Shown here one piece after another: positions 52,923-64,000 of a DNA stretch of 64,000 bases. The DNA is from Dactylorhiza incarnata. Lineage: Eukaryota; Streptophyta; Magnoliopsida; Asparagales; Orchidaceae. The stretch covers positions 372,001-436,000 of the forward strand of contig JAWHQI010000509.1 in NCBI GenBank assembly GCA_033032865.1. The letters run 5' to 3'. The notes below the pieces were generated by a model. The model did not search any database and had not been told where the DNA came from. It was given only the letters and a program-made list of their open reading frames with translations. Every line of letters begins with the position of its first letter. The stretch's first letter is position 1. The position numbers were made by a program, and so were the translations under genes.

Positions 52923-53150
52923 AATGCACAAGAGGAATCTCGGCCAGCTTTTCTTGGAAGGAAAGATTCTCACACGCAGAATAATGCCTAAACCGAGATA
53001 GCGTCGGCGGTAGGGATAGCGCAGATGGTAGCTCGATGCACAAGAGGAATGACGGCCAGCTTGCCTTGAATTGAAAGATTCTCCCGCAGAGAATAATTCC
53101 TAAATCGACCTAGCGTCGGCGGTAGCGATAGCGCAGGCGCTAGCTTCAAC
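52923..53150 (+). repeat. Tandem duplication, ~114-bp unit, 2 copies
   Basis: ATGCACAAGAGGAAT...TAGCGTCGGCGGTAG occurs at 52923 and 53037 with about 15% difference. A TATA motif (CTATAAAAAGACC) follows at 53153, so this may be the upstream part of an LTR that runs to about 53400. Confidence 0.8.
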
Positions 53151-53751
53151 TCTATAAAAAGACCCCTTTGATCCGTCTTGATCATCCTCACTCAACCCTA
53201 AATTCCAGAGCTTCGTGCCACAACATATAGAGGAAGTTTCAGAGGATACTCCCACAAATTCATGAAGGCTTAAAGAGATCATTGGAGAAGATTTCAACAC
53301 GCTTCATCATCGTGACGAAAGACCACATCGACTACGATCATACTCTGCGGGTCTTCGTCTACTTCGTCCACAAATAATGTGCGCACATTACAAATAATCA
53401 CCGCACAAGTGCCTCGCAGCAGTACATGCGAGTGCTGCGTGCATGCGTAGTTATTTCCTATAATTTATTTCCACAATGCATATTTCACCAAAAGACCACC
53501 TAATTAAATTAGGGGGCCAAAGTGTTTCATGAAGAAGCTAAAATAAGTTATATAAAATCGTTTATATAAAAATATTTATATATACGTTTATTTAATTTTG
53601 AATATCTCACTCTATCTTCATTCCCGCCTCTCCCCCCTCTCTCATTCTCTCTCTTCATTATCAGCTCTCTCTCTCTCTCCACCGCAGTTTTGGGTGAATG
53701 AGAAATATTTGGAGGGGCCCAAGCCTCTCTCTCGCCCCCAGGCCCACCAAA

Positions 53752-53752
<1 letters not shown>

Positions 53753-53795
<43 letters not shown>
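53753..53795 (+). repeat. (CT)n microsatellite
   Basis: About 20 uninterrupted CT units, with shorter CT runs at 53640-53690 and 53796-53815. Pyrimidine-rich frames across it are artefacts. Confidence 0.95.
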
Positions 53796-53797
<2 letters not shown>

Positions 53798-53924
53798 CTC
53801 TCTCTCCACTCTCTTCCCAACCCACGCAAGCCGCGCCCCGCCATATAGCCATTTTTAGAGTACTTGACCATTTTTACCCCCACTCGTTTAACGCATAATT
53901 GGTTCAGAGCCGTGAGGACACTAT

Positions 53925-54237
53925 TGTTTGGAGGCCACAGCTCAATTGGTGATGAGAAGTGAAAGAACTATATAGTTAAGCGTGCTCGGGCTGGAGTAGT
54001 ACTGGGATGGGTGACCTCCTGGGAAGACCCCGTAGAGGCGCTTAACTGAATCACTTCTCATGTTAAAGGGAGGGTTGTGGCCTCCAACAACCCAATGGGC
54101 CCAGTGGTGGGACAGATAGGGGTTGGGGTGGCACGGGCTGCAGCCCTTGTCCAACCGCGGCAGCCAGCCCACAGAGTGCGCCTTGAACACTGTGTTGGAG
54201 CAGGCCTCTGGTGTGGTGGTTGGGCCGGGTTGTTACA
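53925..54237 (+). mobile_element. Cassandra-type solo LTR (313 bp)
   Basis: It runs from TGTTTGGAGGCC to GGGTTGTTACA with TG...CA ends. It contains GATGAGAAGTGAAAGAACTA and a 5S rRNA-derived block, then the same G+C-rich tail type as the 7.8-8.3 kb pair. The 5S part here (GGCTGGAGTAGTACTGGGAT) is closer to a real 5S gene than that pair. No primer-binding site follows and no target duplication is evident. Confidence 0.85.
53974..54026 (+). promoter_or_regulatory. 5S-type internal Pol III promoter in the solo LTR
   Basis: A box AGTTAAGCGTGCTCGGG and C box GGATGGGTGACCTCCTGGGA at 5S-like spacing. Confidence 0.65.
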
Positions 54238-54621
54238 GCCTTTTCTGTGTAGATGTAAAAAAAATTCATTGCATACGTTATCTAGACGTTTAGTAGTGGC
54301 CGAATGGTATAGAGCTGTCACTGTAAACCAAAAACTGTATAACGCGAGTTAGCGTGTGAATAGTATCCACTCGGGCGCTGCAACATGGGAGAGAGGAGAA
54401 GAGAGAGAAAGAGGGGGGAAGAGAAAGAGAGAGAGAGAGAGGGAGTCGGGATATATAGGCACGAAAGGTGAGCATCCTAAATTGGAAGGCTGGAGTAATC
54501 TATACTAGCATTTTCGCAGTGTCTAACGCACTTGCTCTATGCATTTGGTTGCGAACGGGCTCTGCCTGTCTGTGGGTTGCCTTGAGTGCGCACTGGCTTC
54601 ATTTGTGTGCACCCAAGATTG

Positions 54622-55348
54622 TGTTGGGATTTCCGGTCACGAAAGCGCAATCCCCAGGAACAACTAAATACAGAGTTACAAGAAAATACGTATTTCGCAC
54701 AATTTAATTAGCACAATAAAATAAATAAGTACTCAAATTAAGAGATACAAGTCCGAAAATATACTGCAGAAAAATGTACTACGAAAATCCACAAGAGTAA
54801 TATAACTTGATTGCAATCCGTAAAACGAACGCACAAGATTCATACCAGTACGAACCTTCGTCGTCGTCGGACTACCAACCGCCGCCACCACCACCGAGAA
54901 GAGATCCAAGTCAGGACTTGACCTTGCCGCAAACGCGCAGCCCGTCAACGTCGCCACTGGTGCACAACCACCATCGCCTAAGAGCATGCAACCATCGAGC
55001 ACCGCGCACCTTGTTGCAGCCCGCGAATCTGACGCCTTGCCGCTACCCGCATGCTTTCGCTCTTCGTTGCCGATACAGCACGTAATCGGATGTGACGCCC
55101 ACCGTCGCCTTCGGTCGTACACTACCACTCTCCTCCTAAAGGTTTTACCTCTCTTTGGTTTGGTTTTTGGTGTGTCATTCAAGCTTGCCTCCCTCTCCTT
55201 TTATAGAGCCAATTCACATGTCTTAGCCACTTTCCAAGAAATTTTCTCATTCAAAGCACATGGGCGGCTTGAAGAAAAGTCCGCATTGATGGTCAGTAGG
55301 TGGGAAAGATGAAACATGTGGGTTTGACTATTCAAAACAAACTCAACA
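54622..55348 (-). mobile_element. Solo LTR (727 bp), relative of the 4.85-5.70 kb LTR
   Basis: On the plus strand TGTTGGGATTTCC to CAAACTCAACA. Flanks GATTG (54617-54621) and GATGG (55349-55353) look like a target duplication with one change. CACAAG.TTC and ACGAACCTTCGTCGTCGT followed by a CACCACCACC stretch are shared with the LTR at 5.08-5.13 kb. The internal region was presumably lost by LTR-LTR recombination. Confidence 0.75.
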
Positions 55349-55665
55349 GATGGAACTGCGCGGGTGCTCACAGTCTACACTCGTGTTCGGTTGCTCCCGA
55401 AAGAGGTGGGTTGTGCTCGTGCTCGACTCCTCCCAAAAGCGGCGGACTACGCCCCCAAGGCAGCCGCCTACGCCAGCATGCGAAATTGCGAATTAAATGA
55501 GAGCTTTACTCGAAAATAAAACACACCTTGCAACATATGACCAACACTTGAGTAAAGCCCCCATGAAATAGCTCTCCTCCTCAATTATTCCCTAAACGCT
55601 AAATAGAAACACTATAATCAAGGAAGAGAGAGCTTCATTCATCTAAGAGGTCAAAATTTTAGTGA
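55349..55665. other. No gene recognised
   Basis: Short stretch between the solo LTR and the minisatellite, without motif. Confidence 0.5.
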
Positions 55666-55668
55666 AAA

Positions 55669-56335
55669 CGGGCAAATGTCCCTCTACACCATAATTGAGT
55701 GACGATCTCCGGCACTCCCACACGCCGACCAGGAAGCTCGCCCGAGCGATGACCCTCCGGTGCCGACACCGAGTGTAAAGCTCATAACCGATAAGAGTGG
55801 ACAAAGGTCCCCCTACGCCATAATTGAGTGACGATCCCGGATGCCTCTCGCGCCGAGCATGAAGCTCACCCGAGCGATGACCCTCTGGTGCCGATAGTGA
55901 GTGGAAAGCTCGCAACCGATAATAGTGGACAAAGGTCTTTCTACGTCATAATTGAGTGACGATCTTCGGCGCCCCCATGCGCCGAGCAGGAAGCTCACCC
56001 GAGCAACGACACTCTGGTGATGACACCGAGTGGAAAGCTCACAATCGGTAAGAGCGGACTAAGGTCTCTCCAGCATAATTGAGTGACGACCTCCGGCGTC
56101 CCCCACACCGAGCAGCGAGCTTCATTCGAGCAGTGACCTTCCGGTGTCCGACACCGAGTAGGTGGCTCACAATCGGTAAGGACGAGACAAAGGTCCCTCC
56201 TACGCCAGAACCAAGCGCCAACTCCGAGTAAAAAACTCACAACCAGCAAGGACGAGATAAAGGTCACTCCTACGCCAGAATCAAGCACCGACACCAAGAA
56301 CAAGCTCACAACTGGTAATGACGAGACAAAGACCC
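55669..56335 (+). repeat. Minisatellite, ~128-bp unit, 4 copies, then ~60-bp degenerate units
   Basis: ATAATTGAGTGACGA recurs at 55691, 55820, 55948 and 56075 (spacing 129, 128, 127). Each unit holds GCCGAGCAGGAAGCTC, CTCTGGTG and CACCGAGTGGAAAGCTCA and ends GACAAAGGTC. After 56180 the pattern continues as shorter units (CTCCTACGCCAGAA). Minus-strand frames with repeated SLNYGV come from the array. Confidence 0.92.
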
Positions 56336-56569
56336 CCCATACACCAACCAAACGTCAATCTCCGGCAATGACGTCGAGCGACGACTTCTGTACCTGCGCC
56401 AAGCAACAAGCTTTTACACCAACCGAGCGTCAACCTCAGGCACTGACGCCGAGCGAAGACTACGCCAACCAACAATTAAGACTAAGCCAACCGAGCGTCA
56501 ATCTACGACACTGAAGCGAAGACTTCCAGTTCCTACGCAAAGTGGCAAGCTCATAACTGCACGAGACGC

Positions 56570-57400
56570 GGCCTCGCCTCCCACCGCCACGCACTCGCCA
56601 ACCGCCTCCATGCTCGCCTCCCGTGGTCACGCTCGCCTCCCGCCGCCGCGCTCGCCTCCCGAACCGCCCGGGGGGCAAGGTCGTCATATCCCAAAAATTG
56701 ACAATCCATGTGCCCCCGATCAAGAAATCATATACGTCCGTCATGAAGTTGAGGTGGCGCGATTAACAAGACGCCCCCTCGAAAGATATAAAAAGGGCCC
56801 TAAGCCCGCATTTGAAGACACGCTACTTTCTTCACCAGAGAGAGCTCTCAAGTCTCCTTCGAAGATTGCTTAAAGATATCCTTCGGTGTTTGAATACCCT
56901 CTCGAAGATCTCATTAATTAGGCGTTCGAAAATCTCTTTCGGTGCTCGAAGATCCATTTGAAAACAACTCGAAGATCTCATTCGATCTTCGAAGATCCTT
57001 TTGAAGACGACTCAAAGATCTCCTTCGTGCTTTGAGTCCAGAGCTCCCGTTGTTGCGTTCATCCTACCAAACCACTTTCGAGTGACTTTTGCTGCACTCC
57101 GCTCCAAGTAATTCCAGTGATCCTAAAAACTCATTGTAACGATCGAGCGGTGTCATGTCACCCTCGAGAAACAACTACTTGTAATATACTTAAAGCCAGT
57201 GGATATTGGCCGTCACCGATCCGACCCCGTGATTTTTGCTTTTCCGTGTTTTTCCACGTCAAATGTCATGTTGTCAATCTGTTGGTTCTCTTTGTGACTG
57301 TTTGCGCGCTCAGCTCTCTCTTGAGTTAAGACAATTCAGTTCGCCTGGAGCGTGAGAGCGTCGAGCTACCCGCAATAGTTATATTTCGTGAATATGACTA
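56570..57400 (+). repeat. Solo LTR-like sequence (family of 12.4-13.2 kb)
   Basis: It has a G+C-rich start (CTCGCCTCCCGCCGCCGCGC), a TATA box (GATATAAAAAGGGCC near 56788), then short CTCGAAGATCTC-type repeats at 56860-57030, the CGTGATTTTTGCTTTTCCGT block and TGTTGGTTCTCTTTGTG. Block order matches 12.4-13.2 kb. Confidence 0.6.
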
Positions 57401-58597
57401 TCCGCAATTCATGTCGCAATTTTAGTAGAACTGGAATCGAACCGAAACCATGACAAAAAGTGATATTTTGCAAGAGGAAGTGGAAAAGGATGGTTGAGAC
57501 TTGAGAGAGAGAAGGACATCGGCTTTACTTTATGTTTCTTTTATTTAGTGATGCTTTGTATGTCCTTATAATAATTTTCATTCTTTGAGAGGTGCAGTGA
57601 TCCACGTTATGTTGTTGATTGTGATTTCACTAATCAATTAGCTAGGGAGCATTTTTTTGTAGTTGGAGGTTGGTAAGCATGTTTTTTCTTACAAGTTAAT
57701 TTCAACCTCAAAATTTGCCCATCACTCAAATCTCTCGGTGACAATTCATCAAAGAACATTATTAGTCTGCACCTCAGAACTCTCTTAACCGCTTTAGCAA
57801 AAAATGAAATAGCAAAGAAAGAAAGAAATGTCCTTTGATGAATTAAGTAGCTGATCATAGTTCATCAAATGGAGAATAATATCTGGTCTAGGCTAGGATT
57901 CAGCTGTCCATAGCATTCTCACATGTATGATGAATATATTATTCGCATTCTCATAGCATGCGTGTTAATGGTCACACTACATGACAAACTTCATAAACTT
58001 ACGTGTCTTACGATAAGACATACAAAATTGGCAAAAAAAAGAGAACTATAGGACATCCATCCATGCAAAAAAAACTCCATACAACATGTAGAAAACACTG
58101 ATTCAGAGACATCCGCACCTCCACATCTTCTAAAGTTACTATCTTCTTCTTCAAGGCTATAAATATGATTGTAGGAATAAGAGATATCTTTTTTTGGACT
58201 GTTTGAGATGGAAATTATTTTCTTGTAAACTCTTTTTTGCAAACAATTTTTGCTTGTATTAGTGAGGAGAATACATGTAGCTCATCTTTATTATTGTTAA
58301 GCCTAGAAGATTTATTATGTATCAACCTTCACCCAACGTAGCTTAGTTGTACTTTCAGTTTAATAATTTTCAAAAGTACAATATATTCACATAGAAATAA
58401 TTCTCGAAGACACAATATATTCTCGTAGAAATAATTCTCGAAGAATCACGACAATATGAGAATAAGTACAAATCTTTTTTTTTCTAAGGCAAGAGAAGTC
58501 ATGTTGAATCATCGAGTCCAAGGTCGAAACCATTCATGCCCAAATTAACTCTTTTAGAAAAAAGGCGTTCATAAACTCAAGATCATGAAACAGATAA
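57401..58597. other. No gene recognised
   Basis: A+T-rich with only short frames and no transposon terminus. Confidence 0.5.
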
Positions 58598-59150
58598 ACC
58601 ATTGCAAGTCGGCAACCAAAATCCTCGACGAGCATCACAGCTTCTTACCACATGCCGCAAAGTTCAGAACTCATAGATATATGTAATTAGGAGAACAGAA
58701 AATTACCAACAGTCATTTTAAAACACATGAACCGTTACGAGCCGGCAACCAAAATCCTCAGCTCAGCATGCGAGTGTCAAAACCTCTACCATATGCCACA
58801 AAGTTCAAAACTCATAAATATATGAAATTCGGATAACAGTAAATTACAAGACGCCATATTTAAAACACATGAATCGTTGCGAGCCGGCAACCAAAATCCT
58901 CGGCTCAGCTTGACGAGCGTCACAGCCTCCTACTAATCGTTGCGAGCAGACAACCAAAATCATCGACTCAGCTTGGCGAGCGTCACAGCCTCTTACCATA
59001 TGCCGCAAAGTTCAAAACTTATAAATATATAGAATTACGAGAACAGAAAATTAAAAGCAGCCATATTTAGAACACATGAACCATTGCGAGCAGGCAACCA
59101 AAATCCTCGGTTCAACTTGGTGAGCGTCATAGCCTCTTAACCTCATTCGC
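58598..59150 (+). repeat. Tandem repeat, ~133-144 bp unit, 4 full copies plus one 63-bp copy
   Basis: ACCGTTGCGAGCCGGCAACC-like starts occur at 58598, 58731, 58873, 58936 and 59080. Each unit contains CAAAATCCTCGGCTCAGC, GCGTCACAGCCTCTTACCAT, CGCAAAGTTCAAAACTCATA and AACAGAAAATTA. The third is cut short after CAGCCTCCTACT. Confidence 0.9.
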
Positions 59151-62100
59151 ATAAATATGCATATCACGCATACATATAATATCAAGAGGTCATGGAAAAC
59201 TTGATAAGAAAAGGAACAGTGCTATCATTATAGCTTGGATCATATTCCAAAGGAACTCAAAGCAATAAAATTGCAATAAATCCTCACAACTTTATTGGTG
59301 AATCCTATTTTCCCACGTTTCCCTTTGAGGCATATATTACGGCTACCAGAAAATAGAGAAAGGGAGTCTCCAACATCAAGACTTTGTCCATGTAGGAATG
59401 TCAGAAGTAGGAAATTAATGACTGTTGGTTTAAAATTGATCAATTTAGGAATATAAAAAATGCTCTCATAATAAAAGTTGTATCTAAAGTATAAAAACTG
59501 CTATTAGCAAAAAATGATCAATTTAGGAATTCTAATTTCAACCCCCACCCATCTTTCTATCACAATGCCAAGGTTAAATTAAACTATATATTACTTCTGT
59601 AGTAAAAATGGGAAAGAAGAAGAAAAATATAGCAATGTTCATAACCCTCAATCTCTTAGAAACATAAAATTAGAGGTAGCCAGCCATATAGTAATCAACT
59701 CCACCAAAGTTCTTTATTGCATTCCACAACCAGCCATAGAGGAAGAGGGAGAAAAACTTACTCAGATCTAAAGCTCATTCCCAATAATATTAGGTGTGAC
59801 TGGCCAACTCCAGCATGCAGCCAGCCAAACATTTCCATAAGCAAAACCTTCCAAAATCTTAACTGTTATAGATAACAAAATGAAGAGAGGGAAGGAAGGA
59901 GGGAGAGAAACAGGGAGAGAAACAGCCAATGGAAGGTAGATGTGGAATAACCTCGATCAGCCTCTGTCGATTCACGAGCATACATACAATAAGGATGTTC
60001 ATAAATATTCTAGCACCTATTCCAGGCAACAACAACCCTTCAACTTGACCTTGAGAAAATTGAATCCATTACTTGTAGTGAGCAGTTATCTAAAGAAGCT
60101 CATGATAATGCATCTAAGCGTGTCATAGACTATTCTTGCTACAGGCGGAAAGGAATTACCCCATTGAGGTTAGTTGTCTGCCAATGAGCATGAAGGTAGC
60201 AGATTCAATCTCAGCCATCGAATATGAATAAGTCATCATAATTCATAACTACAAGTCTACATCTCTCTCCGTCACAACAGTTTCACCATTCTTATCTTTC
60301 TTGATTATATTCTCAAGTATTCTTATATATATTAGTCTGTAAAGAAAACTAATTATAATCGAATCTAAAGACAGTTGAAATTTATACAAAAATCGATTAA
60401 AATCTATGAAAGCTCAACTTTTCATTTCTATATTTCTTTATGTTACAAGAGGTTAAGCTATTTAAAATGATATCTAGACTTCAATTAACTCCAACATCTC
60501 AAACAAAAGGAACATTTTTTTTCTTCCCCTTTCCAAACTTGCCTAAAAGATTGAAGCTGGAAACTTAGCTCAGAATCTGGAATATAGGAGTTTAGACTTA
60601 CATATCAGTGCAGCTTTCTCAAACTCCTGCATTTAGCTTTCACCATTCATACAGGGCAGGTATTGCCCCACTCTGCTTGGAGCCTGAAATCTCTCTAAAA
60701 AAATGCAAATTTGAAAGAGTAACAATTCCAAGTAAAAAAAAAGCCATATATATTAGATAAACGTTTATCCATAGACTGATGCGGGCCTGCAGGGCAGAAA
60801 AAACCACCGACACAGTCAGTGAACGACTCATCCCTATTCAAGCCTTAATTTATTTATATAATTGTGTTTGTGTGTGTAAACATAGAAGAGCATGTACACA
60901 TTTAGAATTAACATACACAAGCAAAACAAACTCCTAATGGGCCATGGTAAGTGACCTTTTGTATTTCGGTTCCATGCATTTCTTCTATACCCCCGCAAGT
61001 TGCATAATACATATCATAGCCTTCAAGCTTGAAAACAAACGGGAAATAAAGTGGCGAAGGAAAGAAAGTTGTGAACATATTAGAGAGTAGACCGACAATG
61101 GAAACATGTCAGAGATCAATTTTGTAGAGCTGATTTTTTTCTGATAGTGTCAGTATACATTAATTTGCTTGGTTAGTTCATGCATTACTGAATTTTCTGC
61201 TATATTAATTGCATTTTTTCAGTTTCTAATCAATAAGTGTTGGGGGTGTCGGTTGTAGAAGAAGCTTAGTGAGGAAAATTTTGTTATTGCTGTGAAATTT
61301 CATGTTTCCAATAGCAAGTTGCCTCGATGTAATTTCCCAACCACAATAGGTGCACATGTGGGTGCTCTATCCCTTAGGACGATTTCAGCCATCTCTCCCA
61401 CCACCCCCTTGAGAGCTCATGCAACCTCCCAAGTGCCCATTATTAGGAGAGCACGCTTCAGTAGAATTTTGGAGAAGAGCAAAAAATGGAGTCATGAGAC
61501 ATCGGTATGTGGAGTGGCTTTCAGAACCATTAAGCAGACATTAAACAAGGATAAGATAGTTTGAGAAGATAAAACATTGGCACGAACAGTGTAGAGATGT
61601 AGTGGTATTCTAACCATCATCATAGCAATACTCATCACTTCCTTTTATGCCCTCGTTGTTGTCGGATCAAAAGTAGGAGACTGGTGTTTAATTCATGCCT
61701 CAATGAAAGACTTACAATGCACTACAAATGACGTCAAATCCCTATTCAAACATGGTTCAAAAGTCTAGAGGTCTCCGAATAGATAAAATAAGTATTGAAA
61801 ACTATATTTCACATAATAAATAAACTTTAGTTCATCCCGAGCTTTGTGGTGCATAGTCATTCGACATGACTCCCTTTCCATAGAGTTCAGTATTAACTCG
61901 ACTATTATGTAAAAACCATTGCTCAGAAGTCTCAGTCGGTGGTCTCAAGTCAGATGATGGAGACCCTTAGTCTAGAGCACACGCCACACAGAGTGAACCA
62001 ACTCAACAAAATTTCTTCCTAGTAAGAGAAATAATAGTGATTTTAACTCATCTCTAATTTCATATAAGGGAGCGTGAACAAGTTGACCGGAATGTTGGAT

Positions 62101-63240
62101 GAGGTTGAAGCTACATTTGTCCCCATTGTGCAGTAAGTTAGTGAGGTGTCTACGAGCTTCTCGATGATCAGGAGCGAGTGAGAGCTTAATCAACGAAAGT
62201 GGTGAGAGTGAGAAGTTGGGCGAGCTCAAGCAAGCAAGAGAAGAGATGGCGATCAGGATTTAAGTTCATTGAGCACTAGTTCCTGCGAGCTCGTCAATTC
62301 CTTTGAGTTCGTCGAGCTCAAGTAAACAACGACCTAACAAGGGAGTTTGTTAATTCCTGCGAGGTTAGCGCGCTCTCCTCGGCAATATCAAGGAGATGGC
62401 AAGCCTAGGTTCGACACGCACAAAAATAGTCGGTGAGCTCTCATAGACTCCTACTCACAGATGGTTAGTCATGCACAGGAATGGTCATTGATTCTTATGA
62501 GGTCGACAAGCTCACGTCGTCAATATCAGGAATGGTTGGTGAATTCTAATTGGTTTGTGCGAGTTCTCAATGGTGTACGAGCTCACATCGCCACCTTTGT
62601 TGGTCGACGAGCTCTCGTTTGTCTCTAGTGAGAACTTTTACGAACTCAGAATTCTTGTTCGAGCTGGAAGTGTCAGTCAAGAAAACTCTTTGTTTCATAC
62701 GACATGTGGAAGATCGGCACACGTAAACTTAGCCAAAAATAGATGGTGAGCAGCGCAAAACTGACTATATAAGGGATTTAGCTATCTATTTATGATTATG
62801 TATGGGTTTTGGGGATTTCACTAGGAAGAAAAGTCTCTGAGAATCGTGCATCCTCAATGTTTCTCCTGACATCAAATGGTTCATCACTTACACATATGCC
62901 GCATGACGATTGCCCTCCCAATAAGGAATTGACAATTGACCAATAGATTGTTTGGATATCTACTCGCCAATATATAGTACACATGTATCTATATATGATT
63001 GTATGCATATGTATTTATATTTACACATTATATGTACTTATATTAACATATATATATAAGAGCATTCGGGCACAAGCCTTAGCAACGACAATACCCTCAC
63101 CTCAAGTCATCCCCTATAGGCGGAAGTCAATTTTTTTACTCACAAAAAAAAGGATAAGCAATATAGATAGTTATTTAATTTCAATAACTTCACTTTTGGA
63201 ATTTGCTATGCAACATAATAAAAAAATGCAAATATATATA
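59151..63240. other. No gene recognised (long A+T-rich stretch)
   Basis: Short frames only. The longest, 61292-61564 (90 codons, MKFHVSNSKLPRCNF...), has no recognisable motif. A tRNA-like B-box (GGTAGCAGATTCAATCTC) lies near 60194 and may be a SINE relic. GAGCTC-rich sequence at 62.1-62.6 kb has no identifiable border. Confidence 0.4.
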
Positions 63241-63245
63241 TACGA

Positions 63246-63345
63246 GTGACAGGCATGAGGCTCCGCCCCTACGGCCAAACGCGATAGTACCCCGACTATA
63301 ACAGTACCCCGGCCGTGACAAGCAAGGGGCTTCGCCCCTATCAAT
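63246..63345. other. G+C-rich island with two small hairpins
   Basis: GAGGCTCCGCCCCTACGG and AGGGGCTTCGCCCCT (6-bp stem, 3-base loop), with TACCCCG repeated (TAGTACCCCGACTATAACAG then TACCCCGGCCG), stand out in very A+T-rich surroundings. It could be the end of a transposon such as a Helitron, but no diagnostic terminus is seen. Confidence 0.4.
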
Positions 63346-63772
63346 TAATTAATACAGTTTAAAATAAACACATTATTAATTAATTAATTAATGTGAAAAC
63401 TAGTAGTGCATTATTTTTTATTTTTGTACGAAAAATCTCATCACTATTCATATATTATTAATCCTTCATTATTATTTTTTCAAATTAAATTAATTGATTT
63501 CAGTCATTACTTTTCAAAAGAACTTTAATAAAATTGACATGCCTAATAATACCTACCATAGTAGGTATATGAACTCTACTAATAACTTTTTCAATTTTAT
63601 GAATTTTTATCATTCCTTTTAATTTAAGAATATGATGTAATTACTTAAATGGGCATTGTATTTTATTTTTTAAATAAATTATAATATATATTAAGTCATT
63701 GGATAAAAACAATTAGACTATACTTGGCAATTTTGAATGTTCCAATAGCTGTGTAGGAAACTCAAAGACAGT
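63346..63772. other. No gene recognised
   Basis: Very A+T-rich, with TTAATTAATTAATTAA near 63375. The right part would be internal sequence of the LTR element at the window edge. Confidence 0.45.
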
Positions 63773-63786
63773 GGCTTTGATACCAA
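63773..63786 (-). other. Primer-binding site of a minus-strand LTR element
   Basis: On the minus strand TTGGTATCAAAGCC, directly after the LTR end ATTCATAACA. Confidence 0.75.
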
Positions 63787-63788
63787 CT

Positions 63789-64000
63789 TGTTATGAATCT
63801 TTGCTCCAACTTGCCGGAGATGGAGGGGGACATTAAAGGGTGGGGATCAAAGAAGTGTTGAACCCCAACAACAATAAGGAGAAACTAAGGGATTGGAGAT
63901 TACTAGAAATTCTACTTGTTTGTTATTCCAAAATCCCCAATGGCATATAAATACAACAAACATTCTTCTAGACTTGAACACTTCAATTCTTCATTTTTCC
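63789..64000 (-). mobile_element. LTR of a minus-strand retrotransposon, cut by the window edge
   Basis: It starts TGTTATGAATC on the plus strand, which is the 3' end of a 5' LTR on the minus strand, next to a primer-binding site. The rest lies beyond the window. Confidence 0.65.

Noticed and set aside
53548..53898. Ser/Leu- or Arg/Glu-rich frames
   Set aside because: They come from the (CT)n microsatellite.
54285..54360. A tRNA gene (GTGGCCGAATGGTATAGAGC resembles an A box)
   Set aside because: No B box and no cloverleaf pairing could be found downstream.
55643..56351. Minus-strand frames with repeated SLNYGV or similar
   Set aside because: They are products of the 128-bp tandem repeat.
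58598..59150. CRISPR-like array
   Set aside because: The repeats are long adjacent units without unique spacers, in a eukaryotic genome.
61292..61564. 90-codon frame MKFHVSNSKLPRCNF... as a small gene
   Set aside because: No recognisable motif, no splice or promoter context, and this length is expected by chance in a window of this size.

Overview
The window looks like nuclear DNA of a flowering plant, probably a eudicot. It is A+T-rich with local G+C-rich LTR islands and is dominated by LTR retrotransposons of the Ty1/copia and Ty3/gypsy (chromovirus) classes. It has 5S-derived Cassandra-type LTRs, a tRNA-derived SINE, MITE-like and CACTA-like debris, and fragments of one host gene with GT-AG introns. 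No bacterial, organellar or CRISPR signal is visible. The species cannot be named from the sequence alone.

Layout. 1-1062: 3' end of a copia element with a ~120-bp LTR, then a minisatellite (1.41-1.65 kb). 3.17-5.70 kb: internally deleted copia on the minus strand. 7.80-8.32 kb: head-to-head palindrome of 5S-derived LTRs. 9.5-10.7 kb: gypsy gag relic. 12.4-13.2 kb: solo LTR. 14.24-14.44 kb: MITE. 15.15-20.87 kb: old, rearranged gypsy with a ~1.6-kb LTR. 20.01-39.07 kb: a tandem duplication. Its first unit received a nearly intact chromovirus (20.88-26.46 kb), a full-length copia (29.41-33.93 kb) and a 342-bp insertion. Its second unit keeps all three empty sites. 39.7-40.6 kb: copia gag relic. 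41.55-46.89 kb: large palindrome with ~2.66-kb arms and a 19-bp spacer. 48.2-50.3 kb: 5' part of the broken host gene. 50.6-55.3 kb: more LTR fragments, including a Cassandra solo LTR. 55.7-57.4 kb: ~128-bp minisatellite and a solo LTR. 58.6-59.15 kb: ~142-bp tandem repeat. 63.79-64.0 kb: edge of another LTR element.

The one host gene I recognise is a plant MORC (microrchidia) GHKL ATPase on the minus strand. The first ATPase exon lies at 48.2-48.5 kb, the middle exons in the left palindrome arm (44.06-42.90 kb), and two C-terminal exons at 36.57-36.25 kb with a second copy at 27.44-27.12 kb in the other tandem unit. The exon expected to carry the second ATPase motif is not found, and the palindrome centre sits where it should be. 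The right arm is an inverted copy of the four middle exons. The locus is therefore a pseudogene or gene fragment, and any transcript across it could fold into a long MORC hairpin. MORC proteins act in transposon silencing in plants, so a MORC locus broken up by transposons and able to make double-stranded MORC RNA is the most interesting hypothesis here. It is an inference from structure, not demonstrated.
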